From Mycosphaerelloides madeirae (taxonomy: Eukaryota > Ascomycota > Dothideomycetes > Mycosphaerellales > Mycosphaerellaceae): 64,000 nt of DNA. The notes beneath the pieces were generated by a model, which was not told where the DNA came from, made no database searches, and saw nothing but the letters and a program-made list of their open reading frames with translations. Within the stretch, counting starts at the first letter, position 1; the number at the start of each line of letters is the position of its first letter. Location of the stretch: contig NHNV01000004.1 in the NCBI GenBank assembly GCA_002785995.1, positions 496,001-560,000 of the forward strand, written 5' to 3'. Positions 11,622-22,900 of the stretch are shown here, piece after piece. Position numbers and translations under genes: made by a program.

Positions 11622-14288
11622 TCACTTTTTCCCCACACTACTACTGCCCACTACCCCAGTCCCACCCCTATCCCTCTCCTTCTCACCCTTTTGCTGTCCC
11701 CGCCTCCTCTTAACAGGCGTATAAGTCTCATTGAAATTCATCACAACCCCCAAAAATCTCATATCGCTATCCGGCTGATACGCCAAATCGCCCAATAAAA
11801 CATTCGTCCTAGCCCGAAACTCCGAAGGCAGAACCTTCAGCCTCAGTCTCAGCTGATCCAGCATCGTGCGCTCACCCTCTCCACTCCCCCCGCCACCAAG
11901 CGGAAGTAACTGAGGGAGAGGAGAGTCCGTTTCTGATATCCCCCATTTCCCCGCCCGCGTCCGCGTTTCGATTTTCGCGGTCGTTTCTTGTTGCCGTGTG
12001 AATTCCGCTACGCTGTAGCCGTATAGACTGTCGACGGCATCGCGGTAAGCGAGCATGAGTTTGAGGAGCTCGTGGAGCTGGGAGGTGAAATCGAGGTGGC
12101 CGCCGCCGAGGAGGCCTTTGCGGGTGATATTGCGGAGGTAGGCGGTGTGAGCTTCGATAAGAGTGTCAAGGGTAGCGTCTGGGTTGCGCATGGCTTTTTG
12201 GAGTTGTTCCCAGCCGGCTTCGATGACTTCGAAGAGGATGTAGTATTGCAATTGGTCGATGAAGTGGATCATTTCGGCAAGGCCGCCGCGAGCAGATTTC
12301 CAGTCTGCGCCGAGCTTGTCGCCTACGGCACTGAGGACACCGCGGGCGCCGGTTTGGAGGCGTCGCCAAGTTGTTGAGAGGGCGAATTCGACTCGTTTGA
12401 CGCGCCAGAGGAAGTTGAAGACTTTGAGGTATTGTTTGTTGGCCCAGGGGGTAACGATGACGTCCAGAGGCGGGTCGACGCGGTATTCGAGCGTGAAGAC
12501 GTCCCAGCCGATTTCTCCGTGGCTCAACTCAAGCATGCGAGCGTCGAGTCTGCGCAGGACGTCCTGGCTGTCAAATTGGGCGTTCGAGTTTCGGATCGCA
12601 TGTTCTAGCTGTGCAGTCAATGTATGCCGGTATTGGCTGTTGGCGGGACCATCTAGATTTAACGCGAGAGACTCCATGAGCAATGCAATGAAGTCACCCT
12701 GCCCAAGCAGCAAATAGCGCTTCAACGCTTGCAGATGTGAGAAAAGACCAAACTTGTTCTCCATCAAGCTAAGCAGTCGCGCCATGACTGCCTTGTAGGC
12801 TTCATCAATGCTCGACGAGAGCATCGCCGTGTCGCCATACTTCAGCTCTCGTGAAGCAGATTTGCTGTACGACTCGACCCATCCACTATCACTGCAGCTG
12901 TAGCGAATGAAGTTCAGACTCTTGCCGATGAGGAATACTCGATTAGCAAGGTCGGAAGTCGTAATCGCTGGTATCATGCTCTCCCTCAGTCGATATTTCT
13001 GCTCCCATACACTCGTTGCTCCCACGTCATCGTTGTCTTCCGTCTCCATCACGAAGAACTCCGAATATGGATCCTCGAGCTCGCCATCGTAAATCCAAGC
13101 ACGGAGCATGTGGTAAAAAGGCTTTGTTACGTGTGTGAGCAGTCGTTCTGCAAATGTATGCACGAACGGATCTCCGTGGGATGAGGAGAAGTTGTGAATC
13201 AAGCTGATCAGCTCACCACCCTTTTTGCCTCTCGCGGACTCCACAATCATGCTCATCAGTCGTAAGCCAAGAGTTGCCTCTCGAGTCCAGACGACGCTTC
13301 GCTTCAGCGTTACACCTGCTTTCCCTAGACCTGCCTGAGGACCAGCATCATCTAGCTGAGTGAGTACCCGTCGTATTTGTCCCTCCAGTGTCGCGACCAG
13401 GCTCAGATATGACCGCAGCTCGATTCCGAGCGCAGCTCGGAAAGCTTGTCCTACAAGTCCACCTTCTGTCGACTCTACGAAGTCCGAGAGCGAGCGATAT
13501 AGCAGAGAAGGTTCGGCGAGGGTGTGAAGAAGCGACACGATCGGAACAGGTAGAGTTGTCGGTAATCTGATTGACCTCTTGTCCGCGAAAGGCAAATTCG
13601 TAGAAGAAAGTCCTTGAAGGGTAAAAGGCAAATCTCTCAATAACGCAGCCTCCGAAGGTCCCACTTCCATTGCCATCTTACGAGGTGACTCCGGTGCTCC
13701 TTCGTCTGTCTGCTGCGTCCTTGGTCTTGCAGGCATGATTCTCTCTGGGTCCAAAATAGGTGTTTGTCTCGCGCTCTCCGGTCCAGAAGCTCTCGAAACT
13801 CGCGGCAGGCCATTTCTCGCAAATGCCTCGTCCATGACATCGTTGGGACCATCATACCCATCCCCTCGCAGCTCTCTATTCGGCCTCACTTCCTGTACCT
13901 CTTCATATTCCTCCTCCTCGTCTTCCTGACTCTCTTCCTCTTCCCTCCCATTCTCTCCCACCTTCAACAAGAAGTAAAGTATAGCCCACTTCCTCCCCAG
14001 CACCGGCTGACTCAACAACCTCGAATACAGATTGGCAAACTTGCCCACCTCTGCATCTCCTCCTTCCTGCGCAAGCCTCCTCTTGATCAAATCCGCCGCA
14101 TGACTCACATCCTCAGCTGGCACAGGTTCCGCATCTCCGCGATCAATGTGCTCAGTTGCGAGGTCGTAGGCGTCTTCCCATCTCTGGTCTGCGCTGTCTT
14201 CGTCTTCGCCGGGCTGTTGTGGAGGGACGATGCGAGTCAAGAGGGATTGCAATGCGTTTTCTACGCGTTCGGATCTGCTAGTGGCCAT
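11622..14288 (-). CDS. SPC98: Gamma-tubulin complex component GCP3 (Spc98/Alp6)
   Basis: Spc97/Spc98-family protein that binds gamma-tubulin and forms the microtubule-nucleating complex at the spindle pole body. The open frame reaches 14426, but the start I choose is the ATG at 14288 (MATSRSERVENAL), which begins the conserved N-terminus in good context (CCCATGG) and gives 888 residues with no introns. Recognisable GCP3 features are FANLYSRLLSQPVLG near the N-terminus, LLRDLPFTLQGLSS before the GRIP1 domain, LLHTLAEPSLLYRSLSDFVE, and a GRIP2 half with FLWRVKRVEFAL. A Glu-rich low-complexity patch lies between the N-terminal region and GRIP1. It is convergent with the amylase gene. GCP3 is preferred over GCP2 because of the N-terminal sequence. 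Confidence 0.9.
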   Translation of the reverse strand: MATSRSERVENALQSLLTRIVPPQQPGEDEDSADQRWEDAYDLATEHIDRGDAEPVPAEDVSHAADLIKRRLAQEGGDAEVGKFANLYSRLLSQPVLGRKWAILYFLLKVGENGREEEESQEDEEEEYEEVQEVRPNRELRGDGYDGPNDVMDEAFARNGLPRVSRASGPESARQTPILDPERIMPARPRTQQTDEGAPESPRKMAMEVGPSEAALLRDLPFTLQGLSSTNLPFADKRSIRLPTTLPVPIVSLLHTLAEPSLLYRSLSDFVESTEGGLVGQAFRAALGIELRSYLSLVATLEGQIRRVLTQLDDAGPQAGLGKAGVTLKRSVVWTREATLGLRLMSMIVESARGKKGGELISLIHNFSSSHGDPFVHTFAERLLTHVTKPFYHMLRAWIYDGELEDPYSEFFVMETEDNDDVGATSVWEQKYRLRESMIPAITTSDLANRVFLIGKSLNFIRYSCSDSGWVESYSKSASRELKYGDTAMLSSSIDEAYKAVMARLLSLMENKFGLFSHLQALKRYLLLGQGDFIALLMESLALNLDGPANSQYRHTLTAQLEHAIRNSNAQFDSQDVLRRLDARMLELSHGEIGWDVFTLEYRVDPPLDVIVTPWANKQYLKVFNFLWRVKRVEFALSTTWRRLQTGARGVLSAVGDKLGADWKSARGGLAEMIHFIDQLQYYILFEVIEAGWEQLQKAMRNPDATLDTLIEAHTAYLRNITRKGLLGGGHLDFTSQLHELLKLMLAYRDAVDSLYGYSVAEFTRQQETTAKIETRTRAGKWGISETDSPLPQLLPLGGGGSGEGERTMLDQLRLRLKVLPSEFRARTNVLLGDLAYQPDSDMRFLGVVMNFNETYTPVKRRRGQQKGEKERDRGGTGVVGSSSVGKK

Positions 14289-14932
14289 GGGTAGGGGCGA
14301 GGGCGCATGTTTTGTTTGTATTCGAGGAGGTGGAGAGGGAGAAAGCGCGAATGTGGGTTGTTGATTTTGGGGGACGCGCCGACATCTGTTGGTGGGGTTG
14401 TCATGAGCTTGTCTTTTGATAGTCACTTATACTCATGTAAAAGAGTATTGTCTTTGGAATGGAGGAAACGAGACAACATATATCAAGCGCATCGTCATTA
14501 AATTTCGAAGACTGCTAGTCGTGGCATTGTTGTTGTTACTCATGCGTCTGAACTGGCAGAAGGGCCACCGGTCCTGCAAATGCCAATCACCGCTTTAATT
14601 TTCCCCAAGCCAGTTGAAGAAACGCATGTGCCTCTCGTTTCCCACCTGATACTCCGCAAACTCCGCCATTTCTTCGTGCCACCAAAACGGATTCTCTCCT
14701 AGAAATGAAACGCACCTGCAAGAAAGCAAACAAGCATCTACAATACAGCACGGCGCAGCATGTACAGTTGCCCTCAAGATGACCAGGGACGAGCACCGTC
14801 TGATGGCGGCGAGGTCATCAAGTTTGGCCAGGAGACTGTACCGTTCTCGGACGGAGACGGGGCCTCCTAACTTCTTGGACGTCAGTACGTCTGGTATGCG
14901 ACAAGAGACGGTTCAACCTTGTCCATGCGTGC
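14289..14932. other. Intergenic region GCP3 5' / atfA 3'
   Basis: 644 bp between two minus-strand genes: the GCP3 promoter and the atfA 3' UTR. If the atfA transcript used the GTGAGC directly after its stop-containing end as a splice donor, coding could continue to about 14818 with an Arg-rich tail, but the simple stop at 14933 is the better reading. Nothing else recognised. Confidence 0.5.
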
Positions 14933-16912
14933 TCACCTCCTCGACATTTGTCCTTGTTGCATCTGGCCTTGCTGCATACCGCCTTGGCCCATTGCCATAC
15001 CATAGGGATTGGCGAATTGATGTGTGTCGCCGGCTATTTGTTGCATCGCCATGCCAGAGATTCCTTGCGCTTGAGACACTGGGCAGTCCTTGTGCGCCAG
15101 GAGAAGCGTCTTGAGTCCGACAATCTCTTCGCGAAGCTGGGTCACCGTCGCAGCGAGGGCATCGTTCTCTGTGCTGAAGATTTCGACCTTCTGTTGCAAG
15201 TTCGCTAGCCATTGCTTTTTGCGCTGACGGCATTTCAGTGCCGCGACACGGTTGCGTTCGAGGAAGTTTTTGCGCTTCTCCTCATCGGTCATTTTTTTGT
15301 CCGAGTTCATGTCGTCGTCTTGGCCCATGTTCTCGTCGTCGGGTTCCTCCGACATGGTGTTGGCCCGTTGTCTTTTGTTGGAAGGTCCCTTGGCAGGAGT
15401 CTCCTCAGTCTTCCTCTTGCCGTTGGCGACGCCCTTGCCAGCCGATCCCTTTTTCCCACCACGACCGCTCCGTGCTGGCTTGTTATCCTGGTCGTCTGAG
15501 TACTGTTCTGCACCATCGGTGCTGCCAGACATGGTGCTACCAATGCTGTTCTTGCCACCTTGCTTTGACTGCTGTGCGTTCTGATGGTATTGCTGGGACT
15601 GCTGGGGCATTGGGTATCCTTGAGTGGTTCGCTGCTGGCCTCCGGCCTGGGCGAGCATGAACAGGCCGTTGGCAGCATCGTTTGTTTGATGCGAGCCAAA
15701 CGGATCGTGATTGTCCTGAGCAGCACTGGTTGGCGGATACGGCTTGCTGTCGAGATCGGGCTGGATGTTAGGGTTTTGCTGAGCCTGAGAGGTCGCCATA
15801 CCTTGGCCAGGGTGGCCAAAGCCGTTCGCTTGTTGCTGCTGAGCTCGAGCGTTGATGGCTGTGCGGTGGAAGTCAAGTGTGCCAGGAGTCGCGCCGCCAC
15901 TCTGGAGTGAGTTATATAATGCTTGTGTGTTTGGCGAGGGCTGCGGGAACATAGACCCGCCGCCGCCAGGAGTTAGCCCAGTGCGGAGGGAAGATTCGTT
16001 GGGAGTTGGGAAGCTGCCTCCAAAGTGATGATCGCTATTGAAGTAGTCGTTGTTACCCGTTGGACCCGTGAGCATCGCAGGACTTAGAGGGCCGGAGCGA
16101 AGAGAACCGGGCCAGCCAGGTGTGCTCCCAGGCAGAAGGGGCGCTGGCGATGTGAGGCTGGCTACGCCGGGCAGAGCCGACTTGCCAGGGGTTTCGGCGG
16201 GGTTTCCAAAGGCGCTTTCGAAGGGGTTGGGCTCCTTAGTGTGGGTTCCGAAGTAGTCGTTGTCACCGTTGCCGTTCTGGTTGGGTTTGGGCGGCGGCGC
16301 GAGAGGCGCATTGGCAGGCGCGGCGTTCTCTTTCGACTCAGCGTCGGTAGGCGGCTTGATGGTCGGGACCGATGTGTCTGTGATCAAGATGTCAGTGAGG
16401 GTCGATGGATTGGAAACGGCGGTAGACGCGTTGTGTCGCATTGGACCTAAAGTGGGAAGGGACATACCTGGTTTGGAGTCGCCGTTGGTCGCAGCAGCGT
16501 CCTTTCGTTGCGAATCTGGTGGAGCCGTCAGCATACATGTCGTCGCGGATGAGTCTGCAATGGCATGGCATAGGCGTATGGAATAGCTGTCGAGGCGAGT
16601 CGCAGTCGTGATGGAGATGGCAATGCGCCATGATCACCGTCATACCCATGTGGCGGGCCGCTGATTAACGGCGGGCGACATCATTGACGTCTCAGGCACG
16701 CTGTGACGACGGCTCGCAGCAGGATCCAGTCGCAATGACGGTATGGGAATGGCATTGGGGAGAAGCGGGGAGGAGATGGACAGTGTTGTTGACACCGACG
16801 ACGACGTACCTAATGAGTTGCGGTTGGAGCGCGGCGACGCGGTCATGCTCTGGTTGGCGGCGTTGTTGAGGTTCGTCGCAACGGCGGAGCGGGTGGTGAC
16901 TGCAGCAGCCAT
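14933..16912 (-). CDS. atfA: bZIP transcription factor AtfA/Atf1 (ATF/CREB type)
   Basis: Stress-response activator acting downstream of the Hog1/SakA MAP kinase, binding CRE sites (TGACGTCA) as a dimer in the nucleus. Two exons: 16912-16810 (MAAAVTTRS..) and 16515-14933, with a 294-bp intron (GTACGT..CACCAG, branch-like GCTGAC), giving 561 residues. The join is NRNSL|DSQRKD. Landmarks are ITDTSVPTIKPP, the PNPFE motif near residue 130 followed by ASLTSP (osmotic-stress/Aft1-type region), a Gln-rich middle, and the basic region and zipper at about 443-511 (ERNRVAALKCRQRKKQW), closing with LLAHKDCPVSQ, a family hallmark. The intron is long for this window and contains an in-frame ATG (MLTAPPD) just before its acceptor, so an alternative shorter start is possible. 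Upstream DNA has several TGACGT half-sites. Confidence 0.92.
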
Positions 16913-18901
16913 GATTCTTCGAGGTGAGCGTGTTCAGGATGTGGTGGGCGATATTGATGACGTCGGCCGGCTGGGTCGTGGTTGCGTAGTTGCCTTTCGC
17001 TGCTTGTGCTTTTGGGAAGCGGCGATCCGGGCTGCCTGCTTCCTCAAACTTCTCTCACAGATGTTCTCTCCACGAAACATTCACCTGTCGCCTACACCAC
17101 ACGCAATGTCAGCATTCACTTGATCCTATCGACGGCTGGGGCATGCGCGAGTGCGCACGCCACCGGGCGGACGAGGACAACAGGGTGTTGTGCGCGGCTT
17201 GGCGTCGCATGTGTAGCCCCCTAGCCGGTCGTCGTTGCTCGCTGCACCTCGCGCTGGTGGCGAATCTCCTCAATCACCGACCAGAAACGCGCCCACCAAT
17301 ACCGCCGTCACCGCCCCCTCGTCCGCCGTCACAACGGGATCGCAACGTACCTCTGGTTCTCTTCGACAACTTCTCGATGGAAGTTTCACTCGCACTGATG
17401 GACTCGCCGATGGCAGTGATGTCAAGCCGCAGAAGTCGACCGGGAGAGCAAAGAACGCGCCCGGCACAAAGAAATGCGCCTGGTTTCTTCACACCCACAC
17501 GCGCGCGCTTCGTGAATGAGGCTCCAAGAAAGAAACGTCACAAGATTGCTCTCGAGGCTTGGTACAACGTGACCTGCGACTCTGCTGGCAGCAGACAGTA
17601 GCGGACGTTGTGCAGCAAATAGAGAATACTGACGTAGATGGATGATGACGTGAAGAGGCAGGCGCCTGGTCTTAAGAGCCGTGAGATTTCAAAGCAGCTA
17701 ACTTCGCAGCACGGACCACTACACCCACCTCCCTCGGAAACTTTGTTGTGCTGCTCCCTACCACCGATTACGTCGACGCTCTCCACGGTACAGGGTCTGT
17801 CTGCAGCGGAGCGTGAAAACGTTAGGCGCAAACGGTGTGCACAGACGGGATTTTGCTGAGGAAAGACGTGTTTTCGCCGGCTGCGCCAACACTCCGCTGC
17901 ATACAGACGCTGTACTCTGTCCATATCTTCACCCCGGCATCGCTCCGTCTCCTCCTGCTGCCGTTCATCAGACGAGCATGCATATCCACCTCTCAACGAC
18001 CAATAGCTGGCCCCCAAATTTCTCGATTCTCTCACAGCGGACCAACAGCGACCGCGATCAAAGTCTTCCCGCTGTCACGTGCATCCAATCTCGATCTTCC
18101 ATCGGCTACGGTAGTACCATCCCGCACACCGACGAATGAACACAGACCTTTTCCAAGAATACTTCTCCCAATTCCGATTAATATTCGACCTGTCAAGATT
18201 CAACTCCAACTTGAGCTTTGTTCTCATACTTCATGGCCTTCGACCTTTCTACCGAGCTCTGGAAATCCGAGAATTTACATCGAAGAAAAGTTCCGCGTTG
18301 CCCGAATAGGAAGGTGCGAACGAGCTACTGTTACATGCTTTTGAGCCTCCTCTCATCAACTGCGAAGACATACGCGTCTCAAATACGACAAAAATCCAGA
18401 AAAGCGCGGAGTATGTTACTGTAAGTCGTATGGTTTGTCTGCTATTCAATGGACGGTAGAATATTGCCTGTACAATACCAGTCAATTGGCTGGATTAATT
18501 GTTACTCCTTCCCGCACCAAATATTGAATCTTTCGAAACTATATTTTCATTTCCATTTCAAGCTCGAGCCAGTGCGCCAAGTATGACACCTGACTTCATG
18601 GAGAGCACTACCAAGATTCACTGCTCATACATTCTCTTTCTCGCGCGGAACACGCAAAGATTTCAAAGAAGCACCGAAGATCATTGGAAGATGAATACTT
18701 TGTGTCTGTCACATGGTCGAAGCTTCCATGGTCTTAAACGAAAGGCTCATTGCATGTCCTTTCTCGACTCTTCAAATCTATCGCGGCACAGATTCTTTTC
18801 GAACTTTCTGATCTGTCGAAGAGAGGTGGCATGAAAGACAGGACCGTCCTTGTCACCAGCGGATTCAAGGCAGTTGGAGACACTAGCATGTCCTTCTCAA
18901 G
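16913..18901. promoter_or_regulatory. Long atfA upstream region with TGACGT half-sites
   Basis: About 2 kb with no recognisable gene (open frames up to 203 codons lack known motifs). CRE half-sites TGACGT occur at 16958, 17630 and 17646 on the plus strand and at 17535-17540 on the minus strand, with another inside the first atfA intron at 16685. Since AtfA-type factors bind this core, autoregulation is a reasonable inference, not shown. A CACGTG lies near 18076. The segment beyond about 17.8 kb also contains the 3' side of the next minus-strand gene. Confidence 0.45.
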
Positions 18902-19641
18902 CTAAATGAAAACCCAGCCCAGATCCTCAGCCATCTTCTCGTACGTGGAACTCGCAGCGGGCTTCCACGGCACCGGGTATCGTTCGACCTTCAGATTGAA
19001 GTCCACAAAATCCGTCGTTGTCTTCCCTTCTCCTTTTCTCCTCCCGGCCCAAGAAAATAACGAACTTTGGCCCCCAACGACTTCCATCTCACAAACCCGA
19101 CTTCTACTCCTCTGCAGTTCAATCCACATCGCAGAGGAAATCGCCTTCCCAAAATCATGTGTCGCATACCGTGGAGAAGAATCGACTTTCATCTCGGGCA
19201 TGCTCTCCATCGCATGAGGACTCTCAGGATCGTACATCCGAAAGCGAACGTAACTCCGACCGCCTAGCCGATTAAACCCATCGGGAAAGATGACTTCGTA
19301 GTTACGAGGCATGTCGCAGAGGAAACTGCGGAGGAGGGACAGGGGGAGAGCCGGGCGGGATGAGGTTTGGGCTAGGCCTTGCCATTCTACAACGCCAGAT
19401 CAGTCCAAGGCGTAGGTGGTCACATATGTGTGGACATATACGCACGAGTGAGTATAACGAGACGACTCCGGTCGCCCTCCTCAAACCCCCAGTAAAGCGC
19501 AGAACACTCCGGCAGTTCAGCTATCGAGTGTAGAGTTCCAAACAGAGCTGATTTGCTATTCTTGGGCTGCATCGTTGTTTCCATCTCCTTCGTGAGTCTG
19601 AGGTCAATAATCGTGCCATGGCGGGAAAATTGGGGCGACAT
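18902..19641 (-). CDS. Small conserved-looking protein of unknown function
   Basis: Two exons, 19641-19446 and 19386-18902, joined across a 59-bp intron (GTGCGT..GTAG) as ILT|QWQGLAQTSS, giving 226 residues. I do not recognise the family. The N-terminal half (SALYWGFEEGDRSRLVILTQW) has the look of a dimeric alpha/beta-barrel (antibiotic-biosynthesis-monooxygenase-like) fold, and the C-terminal half ends in LGWVFI. No signal peptide or membrane segment is seen. The consistent open frame over the splice and the composition support a real gene. An acceptor-like TTGACAG at about 19682 with open frame after it leaves the possibility of a further 5' exon, so the start is provisional. Confidence 0.55.
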
Positions 19642-19998
19642 GGCGGCAGCAGCGAGGTTGAGACAGGGACGAGGTTGAACCTGTCAAAAGGCGATCTAAT
19701 CCATTTTGATTGCTGCTATACGTCAGCCTGGGAGATATCGCAAGGTGTCTACATCGATAGCGAAAGAAAAAAAAAAGGAGCCTGCAAGGCAACAGATATC
19801 CTCGGTATGCCGCCGAATACGAAATGATACACGTTTCAATGTCTTCATTCTCACTCATACCGACATCACAATAGAGGGTATTTACCACTACGTATACTCC
19901 TGATAATCCCACATGCATGCGTCGCTGTCGTCAAAAAGAAAATAGCAGAAAAGCCGACCCTCCCAGCTCATCACCCCAAACGCCCTCGCGGATCCTAC
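19642..19998. other. Intergenic region
   Basis: 357 bp between two minus-strand genes, holding the 3' UTR of the IQGAP gene and the upstream region of the small unknown gene. It includes a short poly-A run (AAAAAAAAAA near 19770). No gene seen. Confidence 0.5.
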
Positions 19999-22900
19999 TC
20001 ACTCATCCCTATAAAACTTCTTGAAAACCAAGTGCAGCAGCAAATTCACCGCCAACTTCGCTGCACCATTGCTCTCCTCAAACACGTTGATGGTATTTCT
20101 ATTGTCATACTGCGCCTGCAGCAAGTCATCCAGCAGGATATTCGCCGAAGCGCCTGGCAACATCATGCTGCCCGAGCTCGCCTCCATGTGGAAGACACCG
20201 ACTTCATCAGAGCTGATGACGACGTTCATATTACTCCAATGCTCAGGTGCGTAGCCCTGCCAGCTGAGAAGGACGCCCTTGTCGGCGAGCTGTCGAGCAG
20301 AGTACTTGTACGATCCGAATTTAGGCTGTCGTCCACTCTTTCCAAGTTCGCGTTCGTGGCTCCACTGCTTGGTGAAAGGCATGATGAACTTGTGTTTGGT
20401 GCCCTTCTTGTTCGCCAGTGTATGCAGGCATTGCTCAATGTAATCGTTGTAACTCTTGAGCTGGTCTTCCAGGAACGTCGCTTTGTCGTCAAGTTGGGCA
20501 AGAGTGGTCCGGGTGGACTCCATATCGCGTTGCCGCTCGAGTCGTCGGCGATGCTTCTGTCGAATGTCGGCGGCTAACGCGTTGAGGATCTCTTGGTAGT
20601 TGTTGTGTCGACTAACTCGATACTGAGGCGCGATATTGGGCTGTTCGAGTTGCAAGATGTTCTCCAGAGCAGTCGACTTGAGTTCGGCGTAAGTCATCGA
20701 TTGGAGGTCGAGAATGTCACGGCGATCTTCAGAGAACGCTGAAGGCGCTTCCGAGTACACCGACTGTGTTCGCGTAGAGCGCATCGACGCTCTTGGGTCA
20801 AAAGCAGAAGGTGTCCGCCGGTGACCAGGTCGGTGGTGTCCGTGCTCTTTCTCGGCCATCTCTTCTTGAACGAGGGAGATCCATCGATCAGCGTCGTCGT
20901 GAGTGATAGGTCGCAATAGAATCTCCATGAGGTTTGAGCCAGACTGCACACGAATGATGTAGAGCACCAATCGCTTAGTTGCAGTGAAGAGTTGTCTTGC
21001 CTCCGCGTTGGGATCTTCTTGTACGGTAAACTTGGACTTCAGTGTCAAAGTGATCTCGCCTCCATTCGTAGCTCCGCTGAGATCACTCTCGTTACTCTTT
21101 GCAGTCCCAAGATCGGTCAAGAGCTCCTTCAGAGGGTCATCTCTGGTGGGTGCGACTGCGCTGATGTTCTCGGCGATCATACTGTGCAGCGCGAAGATGT
21201 CGGGGAGCTTGATATACAGGCACGGTTTGGTCCTCGCATACAAGTCGCTGAATTGATCAGCATCGTAGTGCTCCTCGGCCGAAGGAATATCGAAAACGTG
21301 GTGCAGGCACTCCTGCCATCGATCAAGGGACTCTGTAATCCAGTTGTTCAGTGGCTGTAAGTAGATATTCTCCGGTCCGAACAAGCGCCCGGCACCGATG
21401 ACTTGCCCTAGAATGGTGACGAGTTGGGCCAAGTTGCGCTTGTGCGTGGGACTCAGACCACGGTCGATCACGCCCCACATCTCCGGCTCTTTGAGCGCAG
21501 GAAGGAGGTATATCTTCCAGAGCCAGGAACCTACGAGCATGGCGAGATGACCGGGCTGCTCTCGAGGGAATTGTGAGCATAGAGCGCGGTGTTGCTCGGC
21601 AGCCATGTACCGGAGGCTATACGGCATACGGTGCAAGCACTCTTCCAAGTGCAAGAAGAATCCATCGCCCAGGTCTCGAAGATCTTCCAAATGCTCAACG
21701 TATCTCGGTCGCACGTCTTCTTGTCTGATGACCACTTCACGGGGCAAGTCTCGAGGTCGCCGTGAGGGACGTCCAGTGGAAAGCTCCTCGTTGTTCAGGA
21801 TGGCGCGATAGATCTGCAGAGGGTCACTTTCCAGATCCAGATGGTCTTGTGCGCAGATGCCGTTCTTGATCATACCCCCAAGGAGGGTCTTCAGGTACGT
21901 TCTCTCCTTGGGACTGCGAAGATAGCTCAAAGCCAACCTCTGTAGGAAGGAGCCACTTTGTTGGCGCATGAAGTCCTCCAGCGACTGACAATGTGACACG
22001 ATCTGCTGGAAGCCCGTGGCCAGAACCTTGAGTAGGAAATACTCCTCGCGACTCTTCTGAGCGTAGCCAAACAGTGTTAGGACCAATCGCTCGACATTCT
22101 TGCTCTCTTTCTCGGCCAGCCCGCGACCAGTGAGAGCACAGAATAGTCTCGCAAGGTACTGCGGCTGTGTCTGAACCATGAAGAACAGCTCCTCATACCC
22201 GGTCAGCTTCTTGCGAGAGTTCTTGTTGAGCGCTTTGAGGTCGACGCCAGACGAGTTGCCTAAAGTAGTGCCAGATCGAAGAAGCTGGGACGCCGAACCA
22301 CCGAAGTGCTTTTGGTGTTTGACCACTTCGTCAAGAGTGATCTTGTTCTTCACCAGAAGTGCGATCTTGACATCCAGTCCTTCGACGTAGCTCTCGACAA
22401 GCTCATTGCGCCGAACGCTCTCCACAACTTGTCTTCGAAGTCGTTCCGCCTCGATCTCGCCTTGGAACTCCAGATTAGAATCCGTCAGAAGATGCAGATG
22501 TTTTCGCACAACCGGGAGAGGCGGATTCTTGCCATTAACAAGACTCTTGTAGCTCTCGCCCTGCTGCTTCGCGCGCACGATCGACTGCAATTTGATGACC
22601 TTCTGCATGTTTTCACGATAGTGCTTCTGTTTTTCCGCAAACCGCCTCCTGATGGTGAAGCCTCGGATAGCAGCCTGCATTTCGACGATGGTATCCTCAT
22701 GATCTTCAAGTTCGACGAGCATATTTCCGATGTTGCTTCTGAGTAGCATGGCACGGACGAGAGACTGGAGTTGCACGATGTCCTGCTCTTCCTTCTCCAT
22801 TTCGACGAGCTGGTCAAATATTCGCTGGCGTTCGACGTAAGCTCTCGCCAATGACTGGAGAGCGGTGATCTTATCTTCCTGTTCTTCCAGCGAAGCAAGC

